Positions 19,345 through 28,046 of a stretch of 64,000 nucleotides of DNA are shown here, one piece after another. Source of the stretch: Brevibacillus humidisoli (GTDB taxonomy: Bacteria; Bacillota; Bacilli; Brevibacillales; Brevibacillaceae); NCBI RefSeq assembly GCF_020923435.1, contig NZ_CP087263.1, positions 2,685,970-2,749,969 of the forward strand, in the 5' to 3' direction. The notes below the pieces were generated by a model. It had not been told where the DNA came from. It was given only the letters and a program-made list of their open reading frames with translations, and did no database searches. A program made the translations under genes and the position numbers. Numbering within the stretch: position 1 is the first letter of the stretch; each line of letters starts with the position of its first letter.

Positions 19345-20241
19345 TTAATGAATGTCCCGCTTTTTGAAACGGCCGCCCTTCACATCATGGATGGTGCCGA
19401 TTGCCAGAAAAGCGGTTGGGTCCACTTCTTCCACAATAGACTTTAGTTTGGCTTCCTCCAGTCGGGTCACCACACAAAAGATTACTTTCTTGTCATCTCC
19501 GGTAAATCCTCCTTCGCCACGTAAATAGGTAACGCCGCGTCCTAAACGGGCAAGCAGAGTATCCCCGATCTCCTGATGCTTGTCGCTAATGATCCAAACG
19601 GATTTCGACTCGACAAACCCGTCAATTGTAATATCAATCATTTTAAAGGCGATGTAATAGGCGATCAGCGAGTACATCGCACGATCCCAGTCAAAGACAA
19701 ACCCGGCGCTGCTCAAGATAAAAATGTTGAAGAACATGACCGTCTCGCCAACGGAAAATGGCGTCTTTTTGTTGATCAGGATGGCAACAATTTCCGTTCC
19801 GTCAAGTGATCCGCCATAGCGGATGACCAGACCGACACCGATACCGAGGATAATTCCCCCGAAGACAGCTGCGAGCAGCGGATCTTCGGTAAGGGGAGGA
19901 AACGGATGCAGATACATGGTGCTCAGTGAGAGTACGGTGACGCCCAATAACGTAGATAGCGCAAATGTCTTGCCGATCTGTTTGTAGCCAATGATCAGAA
20001 ACGGAATATTGAGCACAAACAAAAACAAACCCAGCGCCCAACCTGTCAAGTGAGACAATATGATGGAGATCCCCACGATACCCCCGTCAATAATGTTGTT
20101 AGGGACGAGAAACTCCTCCAGAGAAACGGCAACCCCGATAGCCCCCAGTATGATAAAAAACATGCGTTTCAAGATCTTCAGCGGGGTCAACTTTTGATGC
20201 TGTGCTTGCTGCATGTGGATTTGTGTGTTGTGATGGGTCAT
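19345..20241 (-). CDS. YitT family membrane protein with C-terminal DUF2179
   Basis: 298 residues. Five to six TM helices (about 30-205) are followed by a soluble DUF2179 domain (VWIISDKHQEIGDTLL ... GEGGFTG ... IFCVVTRLE), the standard YitT layout. Its transport or signalling role is not established. The ATG MTHHNTQIHM has AGGAG 12 bases upstream; 63 in-frame codons before it lack a site. It stands alone, with its stop touching the candidate promoter of the next gene. Confidence 0.85.
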   Translation of the reverse strand: MTHHNTQIHMQQAQHQKLTPLKILKRMFFIILGAIGVAVSLEEFLVPNNIIDGGIVGISIILSHLTGWALGLFLFVLNIPFLIIGYKQIGKTFALSTLLGVTVLSLSTMYLHPFPPLTEDPLLAAVFGGIILGIGVGLVIRYGGSLDGTEIVAILINKKTPFSVGETVMFFNIFILSSAGFVFDWDRAMYSLIAYYIAFKMIDITIDGFVESKSVWIISDKHQEIGDTLLARLGRGVTYLRGEGGFTGDDKKVIFCVVTRLEEAKLKSIVEEVDPTAFLAIGTIHDVKGGRFKKRDIH

Positions 20242-20483
20242 AGATGAAACGCTCTCCTCTCTCTTTCTATCCGCCGCCCTGCATAGAATGGATAAGGACG
20301 GACTTATGATCACATGTTCATCATACCACAAAATGGCGTACCGGCTGTCCGCTTCACCTATTTTCCTGGATGCTGTCATCCACTCCAACAGATCCACTCG
20401 ATCATCGTCAGCCGAGAGATAGCTGCCCACTGCAGCGACACCGCATTCCCCTTAGCCGCATATGCTGAATAGAGGTGATGACC

Positions 20484-20666
20484 ATGTACCGGCGATGGAA
20501 ACACCATCCTTTCTATATACGCGCCAAGTACGGCTGCAAACAGATCCTGCTTCCGCTGATCATTTTCCAGTTCATCCGCACCGTGCTTCTCCCTACTACG
20601 TTTGACGTGATCCTTCTCGGCTTGTTGGCGCTTCTCTACGCAGCTATCTTGTTGGAGTGGCTCTAA
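20484..20666 (+). CDS. Small membrane protein of unknown function
   Basis: 60 residues, beginning with a basic segment (MYRRWKHHPFYIRAKYGCK) and followed by about 40 hydrophobic residues that could form one or two TM helices. AGAGG lies eight bases before the ATG. It is one of the few plus-strand genes, placed between yitT and the coat gene ysxE. I do not recognise the family. The neighbourhood hints at a sporulation-time membrane protein, but nothing in the sequence proves it. Confidence 0.6.
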   Translation: MYRRWKHHPFYIRAKYGCKQILLPLIIFQFIRTVLLPTTFDVILLGLLALLYAAILLEWL

Positions 20667-20684
20667 CGAAACCGTGATCCAAAA

Positions 20685-20719
20685 CAAAAAAAAACCGCTC
20701 CTCCGTGAAAGGTGCGGTT
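20685..20719 (-). terminator. Terminator of the spoVID-ysxE coat genes
   Basis: A hairpin with AACCGC/GCGGTT (20714-20719 and 20693-20698) extended by CCT/AGG, followed by nine Ts on the minus strand, just after the ysxE stop. Confidence 0.8.
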
Positions 20720-20729
20720 ATCCCACTGC

Positions 20730-21725
20730 TTAGAACGCCTGCTGCACCCATCTGGACAGATGCATCAGCCGATCGATGTCCTTTTCCATCCGCCTAACTG
20801 CAAAAAGTTCGTTCCAGTCCTGCTTTCGCTCGTAATACATCTCGATATCACGCATCACTCGCTCGGGGTAAAGTAAAAAAATGGAGACCAGCGATACCTC
20901 CTCCGGTCGCAGGGGGAAAACAGTTGTGTATTTGTTAAACAGTTCGCTGGCTGACGCTTCCGTGCCTCCCATCTGAAAGTAGGTACGGTAAAACATCGTC
21001 ACATCTCGGGCCGGTGTATCGAATGCCGATCGGTCGAAGTTGATGAGCCGGACTTGCCCGGAACGATCTACCAGGGTGTGGGCGGGTTGAGGATGGCCGT
21101 GAATAATCGATAGACGAAAATGGGCATGAGTGCGATGCCGCTCCCTCCATTCCCGCAGCAGACGAACCGCATTTTCGGCCAAATCAAGTAAAAATGCCTG
21201 ATTGGCCAGCAAAACGATATCAAATGGTGAGGGGTATTGACTGCTTTCCGCTTCCTTTGCCCAGCGTTTGGTCTTGTCCGTCCAATCCTGCCAACGGGTC
21301 AGCAGCGAGTTGACGAGCGGTTCCACCTGCCTCGGATCATCGAATCGATAGTTTTGCGTCAGATGGTGAAGTTCGGCCAGACGGACAAGCGTAGCCTCTC
21401 CCCAAGTGGACAACTGCATACGATCAAAGGGGACAGAAAGCTGCCATGGAGTCAGGTAGTAGGTGTGCTCCCCGCGTTTTACAAACGGTTCATCGTACTT
21501 GGTGTAGACAAAAGGAATCGCCCCGTCCCAACCTCGCTGCTGCAGGTGACGGAGTACCCCCCCCATAAAGTGGAGCCTTCCCTGCGGTGCAGTGGTTCGT
21601 TTGCAGACAAACGAACCATAAGGTGTGATCGCTTTGTAGACATTTGGTTCCTTTACCACATCAACTGTCTGAGCAAACATGTCATACTCTCCGAACAACG
21701 GGTAAATATCCTCAAATCGGCTCAT
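20730..21725 (-). CDS. ysxE: Spore coat protein of the CotS/YsxE family (degenerate kinase fold)
   Basis: 331 residues with an aminoglycoside-phosphotransferase-like fold. The catalytic loop reads LSIIHGHPQPAHTLVD and the later Asp motif LINFDRSAFDTPARD. The first loop has HGH where active kinases have HGD, so activity may be lost. Position downstream of spoVID matches ysxE of Bacillus. It probably sits in the coat, as CotS and CotI do. The ATG MSRFEDIYPL has GAGGG seven bases upstream. It overlaps the second CotS-like gene by 14 bases. Confidence 0.8.
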   Translation of the reverse strand: MSRFEDIYPLFGEYDMFAQTVDVVKEPNVYKAITPYGSFVCKRTTAPQGRLHFMGGVLRHLQQRGWDGAIPFVYTKYDEPFVKRGEHTYYLTPWQLSVPFDRMQLSTWGEATLVRLAELHHLTQNYRFDDPRQVEPLVNSLLTRWQDWTDKTKRWAKEAESSQYPSPFDIVLLANQAFLLDLAENAVRLLREWRERHRTHAHFRLSIIHGHPQPAHTLVDRSGQVRLINFDRSAFDTPARDVTMFYRTYFQMGGTEASASELFNKYTTVFPLRPEEVSLVSIFLLYPERVMRDIEMYYERKQDWNELFAVRRMEKDIDRLMHLSRWVQQAF

Positions 21726-22716
21726 TGGCGATCCCTCTTCCCAACCGTTCCGAACGCCGGGCAAGATGCAACAGCAGGTGATCTAAGTCCTGCTGCTTTT
21801 GGAGGGTCTGTCTGATGTTGCCGACCGCCTCCTCATCTGACTCCTGGCCATCCGTTACGAATTGTTCAACTTGTTTCCATGTAGGTGCGGGAAAAGCCAG
21901 AAACGCAAGCATCAAGAGATATTCCTCATATCGGAGTGGTTTGATCTGCTCGTAGCCGTCAAGAAAAGCATCGACCCGCTCAAACGTCTCGTCTTGTTGG
22001 TATAAATACTGCAGGTACAGAGACATGTCACGCGGCTGTACGGACAATGTGGAGCGATAAAAACCATGCAAGAACAGTTTGCCATCCAGCCAAGCCCAGT
22101 TTTCCGGTCCCAGACTGAGATGAGAGGCCGCTAACAGTTCCTCGTTCAACAAAGGGGAGTGGAGGAGCTCTACACTTCGATCCATCCGCTCCAGCAAAGC
22201 CGGGAACTGCTGTACAACCCACCGGAACGATTGGCCAAGCCCCTTGGGACTTTGCTTCAACTGCTGATACAACTCACGTGCCCGCTTCACTTCTGACTCC
22301 GCATGGCTCTGTTCCCGTCTTAGCAAGTCAACGACTTGCGGGTATTCGCTCATAGCCTGCGCCTGGTGCATTCGTGCCGCTATTTGGCCGCACTGGTTCG
22401 CCTGTTCAGACGTAGGGCTAAAGGTCTCAACATCCCGCAAATGATCGTTTAAGGTAAATCCGGTCTTCCGCACGACCACGTACGGCTTGGCGTCCCGTGT
22501 GCGGATAAACCGCTCTACTTCGCGAAATCCCTGCCTGGCCAACTGTTCACGCCAGGCGAACGACCAGCGGAGCACATCCAGCCGCGGCCAAATATGCAGT
22601 TCTTTCGGCCCCCGGTTGGTCTCCAGCAGATAATGATCACCTCTGGCCTTTACATCGATCACCCGGATCTTGTAGCGCTGACAAATGTAGCTGAGCTGAA
22701 TCCGTTCACGTGCCAC
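21712..22716 (-). CDS. Second CotS-like spore coat protein (kinase-fold relic)
   Basis: 334 residues, similar in length and layout to CotS-family proteins. The lobe typical of the fold is present (YLLETNRGPKELHIWPRL at the N-terminus; LFLHGFYRSTLSVQPRDMSLYLQYLYQ late in the protein). The catalytic HGD and DFD motifs are missing, so it is unlikely to phosphorylate anything. GTG start with AAGGAG ten bases upstream. It lies between spoVID and ysxE; Bacillus has one such gene here, so this looks like an added paralogue. Coat assignment is by context. Confidence 0.7.
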   Translation of the reverse strand: MARERIQLSYICQRYKIRVIDVKARGDHYLLETNRGPKELHIWPRLDVLRWSFAWREQLARQGFREVERFIRTRDAKPYVVVRKTGFTLNDHLRDVETFSPTSEQANQCGQIAARMHQAQAMSEYPQVVDLLRREQSHAESEVKRARELYQQLKQSPKGLGQSFRWVVQQFPALLERMDRSVELLHSPLLNEELLAASHLSLGPENWAWLDGKLFLHGFYRSTLSVQPRDMSLYLQYLYQQDETFERVDAFLDGYEQIKPLRYEEYLLMLAFLAFPAPTWKQVEQFVTDGQESDEEAVGNIRQTLQKQQDLDHLLLHLARRSERLGRGIANEPI

Positions 22717-22735
22717 CAGCTTCTCTCTCCTTCCC

Positions 22736-24313
22736 TCACTGGGGAATGTAAAGGACTTGCCCCTCCACCAAACGTTCGGATGACAAGTTGTTTACCTCGA
22801 GAATGTGTGACACGGTGAGTGAATATCGTTCCGCAATCTCCTGAATCGTCTCATCGCGCTGGATGATACACATTTTCAGCTTGCTGAACGTTTCTTCTTC
22901 ACCGCGCACAAACGAGGTGAGATTCCCCACTGCTTCCATCTCTTCTGACGTCCCTTCATCATCCTGCACTGTGGTTTCGGATGCTGGCTCTCCCTCCTGT
23001 TGGGCAGCTGGCTGTTCAGCGACAGCACGTCTGGCATTTGAAAAAATAGACGTTATATTTATCGATTCTTCTATCTCTTTCGAGGGTTTTCCGCTGATCG
23101 CCACTTTGAATTCCCGTTCACTGTTCGGTGGTGCAGTCGGCTCTGGCTCCACTGCTTCCGGCGTCAGTTGCTCCGTCTCATCCGTCTGTTCCGCCAATTC
23201 CGACACTTCCGCCGGATACTCCGCCTCTGTGGACACCTGTTCAATCGATCCGTCCGCTGTTTCTCCCCCTGTCGGCAAATCATGCTGTTGAGAGTCCCCG
23301 GACGCCGGTTGAGCGATTGCCTCTGTAGATGGTGTGCCTTCGCCTTCCGAATCGTCTCTTCCTTGCTGCTGTTTTCTTGCTGCCGGCTCTGCTGCAGATT
23401 CTGCCATTCCTTCAGATTCCGACGATCTTCCGGCTGCCGGCGTGACTGCCAGTCCTTCACCAGACTGCTTTCCTGCCTCGGTAGAAGCACGGTGGAAGGC
23501 GTTGAAATCAATCAAGTTCTTCCGGCTTTCACTCCGCTGTTCCCCTGCCGATGTGACGCTCTCATCCTGCTGTTCCGACGGCGCAGCTGGCATAGCTGGT
23601 TTAGAGTACGTAGGCGGAACAAGGTCAGCATCTCTCTCGTGGTCTTTCTGGATACTATTGGTTGCCAGATAGGGTGCAGGCGGATCGGTTCGCTCCCTCT
23701 GCCGCTGCTCCTCCACTTCCTGCTCCAATTGGGCCAGCTTCCGTTCAATGTCGTCGATCGAGACCGGCTCTGCCTCCTGCTGCCCATCTTGACTGGCCAC
23801 GTGGACATACTCCCAGACCTCGTTTGGCTTGGCATCCTTCGCTTCCTCTTCTTTTAATTCTATGCCTGATATCTTCAATTCCGCTTGGATCTGCAGTTGA
23901 TAGGGCGTCTTCATCTCATAGTCGAGACTATCCACGATCGCGTATATCTCGCCGATCTCCTTTATTCGCGACAGCGGGATCGTGACGTTGAGCGGAATTC
24001 GATGGGCCAGATCCTGTTCGCCCCTGGCGTAGTAACTAGTCTGCTGCTCTTCCTCCAGTCGAAACGGGGTAAACTGCATCGCCGATAGCAAGGTCTCCGA
24101 TCCGCCTGACTCGTCCGTCTGGGCGCTCCTTGCCGGTTCGTATTTGCCGTACAGTTGCAGGCAGCCCGTAATCGAAATCTCCTGTGTGTTCTCTATTATC
24201 TCTACATCCGGGAGCAGCTCCAGTTCTTTCAACTCTCCGATACCTGCTTTATCCGAAGAGAGGAAGACCGTTTCCCTGATTTGAAACGACAGCAACTCAT
24301 CATGACGTGTCAC
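22736..24313 (-). CDS. spoVID: Spore coat assembly protein SpoVID (LysM)
   Basis: 525 residues. The N-terminal domain (about 1-180) resembles SpoVID, which targets coat proteins to the forespore. A long acidic low-complexity middle (Glu/Ser/Ala-rich, about 200-440) follows. A C-terminal LysM domain (about 475-525, IIQRDETIQEIAERYSLTVS) matches the position of the Bacillus SpoVID LysM. SpoVID is the interaction partner of SpoIVA and SafA and drives coat encasement. The GTG (VTRHDELLS) has AAAGGAGG six bases upstream. It is the first of three coat genes ending at the terminator near 20700. Confidence 0.88.
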   Translation of the reverse strand: MTRHDELLSFQIRETVFLSSDKAGIGELKELELLPDVEIIENTQEISITGCLQLYGKYEPARSAQTDESGGSETLLSAMQFTPFRLEEEQQTSYYARGEQDLAHRIPLNVTIPLSRIKEIGEIYAIVDSLDYEMKTPYQLQIQAELKISGIELKEEEAKDAKPNEVWEYVHVASQDGQQEAEPVSIDDIERKLAQLEQEVEEQRQRERTDPPAPYLATNSIQKDHERDADLVPPTYSKPAMPAAPSEQQDESVTSAGEQRSESRKNLIDFNAFHRASTEAGKQSGEGLAVTPAAGRSSESEGMAESAAEPAARKQQQGRDDSEGEGTPSTEAIAQPASGDSQQHDLPTGGETADGSIEQVSTEAEYPAEVSELAEQTDETEQLTPEAVEPEPTAPPNSEREFKVAISGKPSKEIEESINITSIFSNARRAVAEQPAAQQEGEPASETTVQDDEGTSEEMEAVGNLTSFVRGEEETFSKLKMCIIQRDETIQEIAERYSLTVSHILEVNNLSSERLVEGQVLYIPQ

Positions 24314-24350
24314 GTGTGCTCCTCCTTTCGAGTACAAAACATTTCCCTAT

Positions 24351-24379
24351 ACTATATGGACAGCAGGCCCGGTTTAGAC
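24351..24379 (-). promoter_or_regulatory. Possible sigma-E promoter of spoVID
   Basis: The minus strand has CATATAGT (complement of 24351-24358), which fits the sigma-E -10 pattern CATAnnnT, 14 bases after GTCTAAA, a weak match to the -35. spoVID is a mother-cell gene in Bacillus, which is the main reason to consider it. Confidence 0.3.
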
Positions 24380-24418
24380 CAACTATCCTTTCGCTTTGGC
24401 GAGGTCATGTGAGAAAAA

Positions 24419-24488
24419 CCGTCAGGTGAACTGCACCTCCGATGGTAGATGGTGGCTGACAATTGAGGTGGCAGTTCTACCCTGACGG
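24419..24488. repeat. Imperfect inverted repeat between spoVID and the nucleotidase gene
   Basis: Arms at 24419-24439 and 24465-24488 are reverse complements apart from three single-base gaps, with a 25-base loop. It lies in a 343-base stretch (24314-24656) without a gene. That stretch otherwise holds the candidate spoVID promoter and the terminator at 24602-24633. No U-rich tail follows the repeat on either strand, so it is not an obvious terminator. Confidence 0.5.
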
Positions 24489-24601
24489 CCCTTTGCTTGG
24501 GACGAGCATAGTGGGGAGTGCAAAGAGAAAAACAGATTCGCTCCTTTGTAGAAGGAGGGGGGACCTCCCCAAACTAATCCTTCCGTTTTGTCAGGCCACG
24601 C

Positions 24602-24633
24602 AAAAAAGCTGCCGGGATAATCCCGACAGCTTT
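24602..24633 (-). terminator. Terminator of the 5'-nucleotidase gene
   Basis: A 13-base-pair stem with one mismatch-type pair (arms 24621-24633 and 24605-24617) and a three-base loop, followed by TTTTTTG on the minus strand. Confidence 0.85.
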
Positions 24634-24655
24634 GTGCTGCAGTGCGTATGTTGTC

Positions 24656-26527
24656 TTATTGAACTTCCACGATCCGTCCTTCTACCTGTGGATTGACCAC
24701 TTTTTTCTGGATCAATGCTTCTTCCATCACGCTGTAGAGTGTCAGTCCGGTGTTGAAAAAGTCCTCTTTCTTCAGTGACTCGTAGCCGTCTCCACCTGCG
24801 GCGATGAAGTCGTTTGTCGCTACTTTGTACGTTTTGTTCAGATCAAGCGGTTCGTCGCCTACTTTTACCTCGACGACCCGCTCGCCTGCTGGCTTTTTGG
24901 GATCGTACGAGAAGGACATGCCGCTGATTTGCGGGAAGCGTCCGGCTCCTTCTTCCACTTGGCTTACACCATTCTCGAGTGCCTGTTTCAGTTCTTCGCC
25001 GGTTACTTCCACAACGGCCAATGTATTCGGGAATGGCAGGAGGCTGTAGAGATCTTTTTTCGTGATATCTCCTGCGTCCAACTGCGTACGGATTCCGCCG
25101 CCGTTGGTAAGCGCCACGTCAGCCTCGTATCCCGGGATCGACTGGGTACGCTCCAGCATGATATCCGTGATCAAGTTCCCTACGTTTGTTTCGCGCTTGC
25201 GGACGAAATTGCGGTCGCCATCCAGAGCTACTTCCGACTTGGCGATCACAACATTCATCGATTCATCAACCTTTTGTACCACTTCCTGAACCAGTTGATC
25301 GACTTCGGGATCGGCAGTCACTGTTTCGTCGTACTCAACCAAGCCGCCACTGAATGCTACCAGTTCGTCATTATAGTAGAAAAGGTCTGCCCGTCCAATC
25401 GATTTGCCGTATTCCCAATCCTGCAGAATATAGGTATCATTCACCTTTTCCGGCGTTTTTAATGCAGTGTGCGAATGTCCGCCGATGATCAGGTCGATAC
25501 CGTCTACGTTCTCAGCAATCCGCTTGTCTACTTCATAACCCACATGGGAGAGCAGGATGACATGATCGGCCTGCTTTCTCAATTCCGGTACAGTTGCCTT
25601 GGCCACTTCGACCGGATCTTTAAAGGTCAGACCTTCGACGTTGTCCGGATGGGTGAGGATCGGTGTATCTTCGGCAGTAAGGCTGAAGATCGCAAATGTT
25701 TCACCGTCTATCTCTTTGATCACGGAAGGAGCGAGCAAGCCTGTCCCATCCGCTTTAGAGATATTGGCGGACAAAATCGGGTGTTCCAGTTGATCACGCA
25801 GTTTGATCAGTTGCTGATGACCGAAGTCAAACTCGTGATTGCCCGCAGCCATCACATCAAAACCCAACTTGTTCAAAATCGGTACGACCGTTTCTCCCTG
25901 GAACTGGTTTACATAAATCGTTCCCTGGAATGTGTCCCCGGCATCAAGCAGCAGGAAGTTGTCGTTTTCGCCCCGCCATTCCTTGATCAGAGTGGCCATT
26001 TTCGCGTAGCCATACTCTTTGTTGAAACTATCTTCCTGTATGTGTCCATGCACGTCATTTACGTGGCCGATCGTGATATGGAGCGATGCAGCATCCCCCA
26101 GTGCCTGGAAAAAGTCTTGGCGGCTCACCGTATCACTGTCGGCCAATTGGATCTCGTAGCCGAACACTTTGGCCATCTCCTTGATCTTGGCGGCACTGGC
26201 TGGCTGGTTCGGCGCGCTCGCTTCATCAGCCGTCACGGCTCCCTGTTCCCCGGCCCAAGCCAGATAGGGAGCCGCCCAATATCCGCTCACAGCAGGTGTG
26301 ACCGACGCCCCTTTTAGACGGGCAAACACCGTTGCCACTTCGCCCAGGGACACGTTTCGTTCCAGGGATAGTCCCCCTTTGGCATCACCGGTCACCAATG
26401 CTTCGTTCACCAGCCAGTCAACGTGGTTGACGGACTGCAGTGGTGCAGCAGCAGCCGGGCTAGCCAGCATCGCGACCGCCATCGCCGTCGTCAGTACGCC
26501 GACACTAGTACGACGAAAGTGCTTCAC
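24656..26527 (-). CDS. Secreted 5'-nucleotidase / UshA-type metallophosphoesterase with N-terminal SLH-like region
   Basis: 623 residues. A signal peptide (about 1-27, ends SPAAAAP) is followed by an SLH-like region (about 30-150) that may hold the enzyme in the wall or S-layer. The calcineurin-type domain has HVNDVHGH, DAGDTFQG, GNHEFDFG, LLSHVGYEVD and GGHSHTAL as metal ligands. The 5'-nucleotidase C-terminal domain follows (VALTNGGGIR, FPNTLAVVEVTGEEL). It should release phosphate and nucleosides from extracellular nucleotides. The GTG (MKHFRRTS) has AAAGGAG nine bases upstream. It is a single-gene unit with its own terminator. Confidence 0.88.
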   Translation of the reverse strand: MKHFRRTSVGVLTTAMAVAMLASPAAAAPLQSVNHVDWLVNEALVTGDAKGGLSLERNVSLGEVATVFARLKGASVTPAVSGYWAAPYLAWAGEQGAVTADEASAPNQPASAAKIKEMAKVFGYEIQLADSDTVSRQDFFQALGDAASLHITIGHVNDVHGHIQEDSFNKEYGYAKMATLIKEWRGENDNFLLLDAGDTFQGTIYVNQFQGETVVPILNKLGFDVMAAGNHEFDFGHQQLIKLRDQLEHPILSANISKADGTGLLAPSVIKEIDGETFAIFSLTAEDTPILTHPDNVEGLTFKDPVEVAKATVPELRKQADHVILLSHVGYEVDKRIAENVDGIDLIIGGHSHTALKTPEKVNDTYILQDWEYGKSIGRADLFYYNDELVAFSGGLVEYDETVTADPEVDQLVQEVVQKVDESMNVVIAKSEVALDGDRNFVRKRETNVGNLITDIMLERTQSIPGYEADVALTNGGGIRTQLDAGDITKKDLYSLLPFPNTLAVVEVTGEELKQALENGVSQVEEGAGRFPQISGMSFSYDPKKPAGERVVEVKVGDEPLDLNKTYKVATNDFIAAGGDGYESLKKEDFFNTGLTLYSVMEEALIQKKVVNPQVEGRIVEVQ

Positions 26528-26622
26528 AACGATCTCTCCTTTCAAAAAATAAGAATAACATGACAAGTCTATTTAAAACATAAACGTACCTCTATGTAAA
26601 TCCTAAATAACGAGTGAAACCC

Positions 26623-26651
26623 GAAAAACGCAAGACACATCGTCTCGCGTT
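26623..26651 (-). terminator. Terminator of the haem biosynthesis operon
   Basis: A ten-base-pair stem (arms 26642-26651 and 26627-26636, one G-U pair) with a five-base loop, followed by TTTC on the minus strand, 15 bases after the hemL stop. Confidence 0.7.
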
Positions 26652-26665
26652 TGGGCAGGTCGAAA

Positions 26666-27955
26666 CTATAGGCGCTCCATCGCTCGATAGCTTGCTTCAA
26701 TCGTATGTTCGATATCCTCGTCGCTGTGCATGAGCGAGACGAACATCCCTTCAAACTGCGAAGGGGGAATCATGACGCCCTCGTCCAGCAGGTTGTGAAA
26801 ATAGGCGGAAAACCGCTGCAAATCGGCCGTTTTGGCCGTCTCGTAGTCCATCACAGGGGTATCAGTAAAAAACAGGCAAACCATCGAACCGACACGGTTC
26901 ACGGTGTGCGGAATTCCCAACTTGCGCGCGTTTGCGGCCAGGCCTTCCGCCAAGCGGGCGGAACGGGCATCCAGTTGTTCATACACGCCCGGTTTAGCTA
27001 ATTCCCGCAAGGTGGCGATACCGGCGGCCATGGCCAGCGGATTTCCTGACAAAGTGCCAGCTTGGTAAATCGGTCCCGCCGGTGCGATTTGCTCCATGAT
27101 CTCCCGCCGGCCACCGTACGCTCCGACCGGCAGACCGCCGCCGATTACTTTCCCCATCGTCGTCAAATCCGGGGTGACACCATACAACTGCTGTGCCCCG
27201 CCAAGTGCGACCCGAAAACCAGTCATCACCTCATCAAAAATCAACAGGCTGCCGTACTCCCGGGTAATCTCCCGCAATCCCTCCAGAAAGCCCGTTTGCG
27301 GGGGGACAACGCCCATGTTGCCGGCTACAGGTTCGACGATCACGGCGGCGAGATCTTCGCCAAACTGTTCAAAAGCCAGCTTCACACTCTCCAGATCGTT
27401 ATAGGGGACAGTGATGGTGTTGACCGCAGTTGTCTCTGGCACACCCGGACTGTCTGGCAGGCCAAGCGTGGCCACGCCGGAACCTGCCTTGATCAGGAGG
27501 CTGTCCGCGTGACCGTGATAACAGCCCGCAAACTTCATGATTTTATTGCGCTTGGTATAACCACGGGCCAGACGCAGTGCACTCATCGTCGCCTCCGTAC
27601 CGGAGTTGACCATCCGCACCACTTCTACTGAGGGCACAATCTCGCAAACCAGTTTGGCCATCTCTGTCTCCCGCTGGGTAGGGGCGCCAAAACTGGTCCC
27701 CAACACAGCCGCTTCCTGAATCGCAGAAAGGACTTTTGGATGCGCGTGACCCAGTATCAGCGGGCCCCATGATCCAATGTAATCCATGTATGTATGTCCA
27801 TCTGCATCGGTCACCCGGCAGCCTTCCCCCTTTTCGATAAACAGCGGATTGCCGCCAACACTCTTGAAGGCGCGAACCGGGCTGTTTACACCACCGGGGA
27901 TGTACTGCTTCGCCTCTGCAAACATCTCTGTCGACCGTTGAATCGATCGAGTCAT
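26666..27955 (-). CDS. hemL: Glutamate-1-semialdehyde 2,1-aminomutase
   Basis: 429 residues, class III PLP aminotransferase fold. It has the N-terminal [11 protein letters not shown], the pocket stretch [12 protein letters not shown], and the PLP lysine motif [15 protein letters not shown]. It converts glutamate-1-semialdehyde to 5-aminolevulinate, the second step of the C5 route begun by HemA. The ATG follows GAGGTGAGG. It is the last gene of the operon, as in Bacillus. Confidence 0.96.
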   Translation of the reverse strand: MTRSIQRSTEMFAEAKQYIPGGVNSPVRAFKSVGGNPLFIEKGEGCRVTDADGHTYMDYIGSWGPLILGHAHPKVLSAIQEAAVLGTSFGAPTQRETEMAKLVCEIVPSVEVVRMVNSGTEATMSALRLARGYTKRNKIMKFAGCYHGHADSLLIKAGSGVATLGLPDSPGVPETTAVNTITVPYNDLESVKLAFEQFGEDLAAVIVEPVAGNMGVVPPQTGFLEGLREITREYGSLLIFDEVMTGFRVALGGAQQLYGVTPDLTTMGKVIGGGLPVGAYGGRREIMEQIAPAGPIYQAGTLSGNPLAMAAGIATLRELAKPGVYEQLDARSARLAEGLAANARKLGIPHTVNRVGSMVCLFFTDTPVMDYETAKTADLQRFSAYFHNLLDEGVMIPPSQFEGMFVSLMHSDEDIEHTIEASYRAMERL

Positions 27956-27990
27956 CTTTGCCTCACCTCAACTTTGGGTAGGTATAGGGG

Positions 27991-28026
27991 AAAAGCGCCT
28001 GTTTGCGGATAGAAGCAACAAGCGCT
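27991..28026 (-). terminator. Weak hairpin between the AhbAB-like gene and hemL
   Basis: Inverted arms AGCGC...TGTTGC and GCAAACA...GCGCT with one bulge, then TTTTCCCC on the minus strand. The T-run is short, so it may only attenuate hemL transcription. Confidence 0.35.
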
Positions 28027-28046
28027 CTTTTTCTCGGAATCCTTGT

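Noticed and set aside
24463-24696. 77-codon plus-strand frame in the spoVID/nucleotidase gap
   Set aside because: It runs through the inverted repeat and terminator into the nucleotidase 3' end; composition is not protein-like.
25469-26317. 282-codon plus-strand frame opposite the 5'-nucleotidase
   Set aside because: Antisense to conserved metal-binding motifs, no ribosome-binding site.
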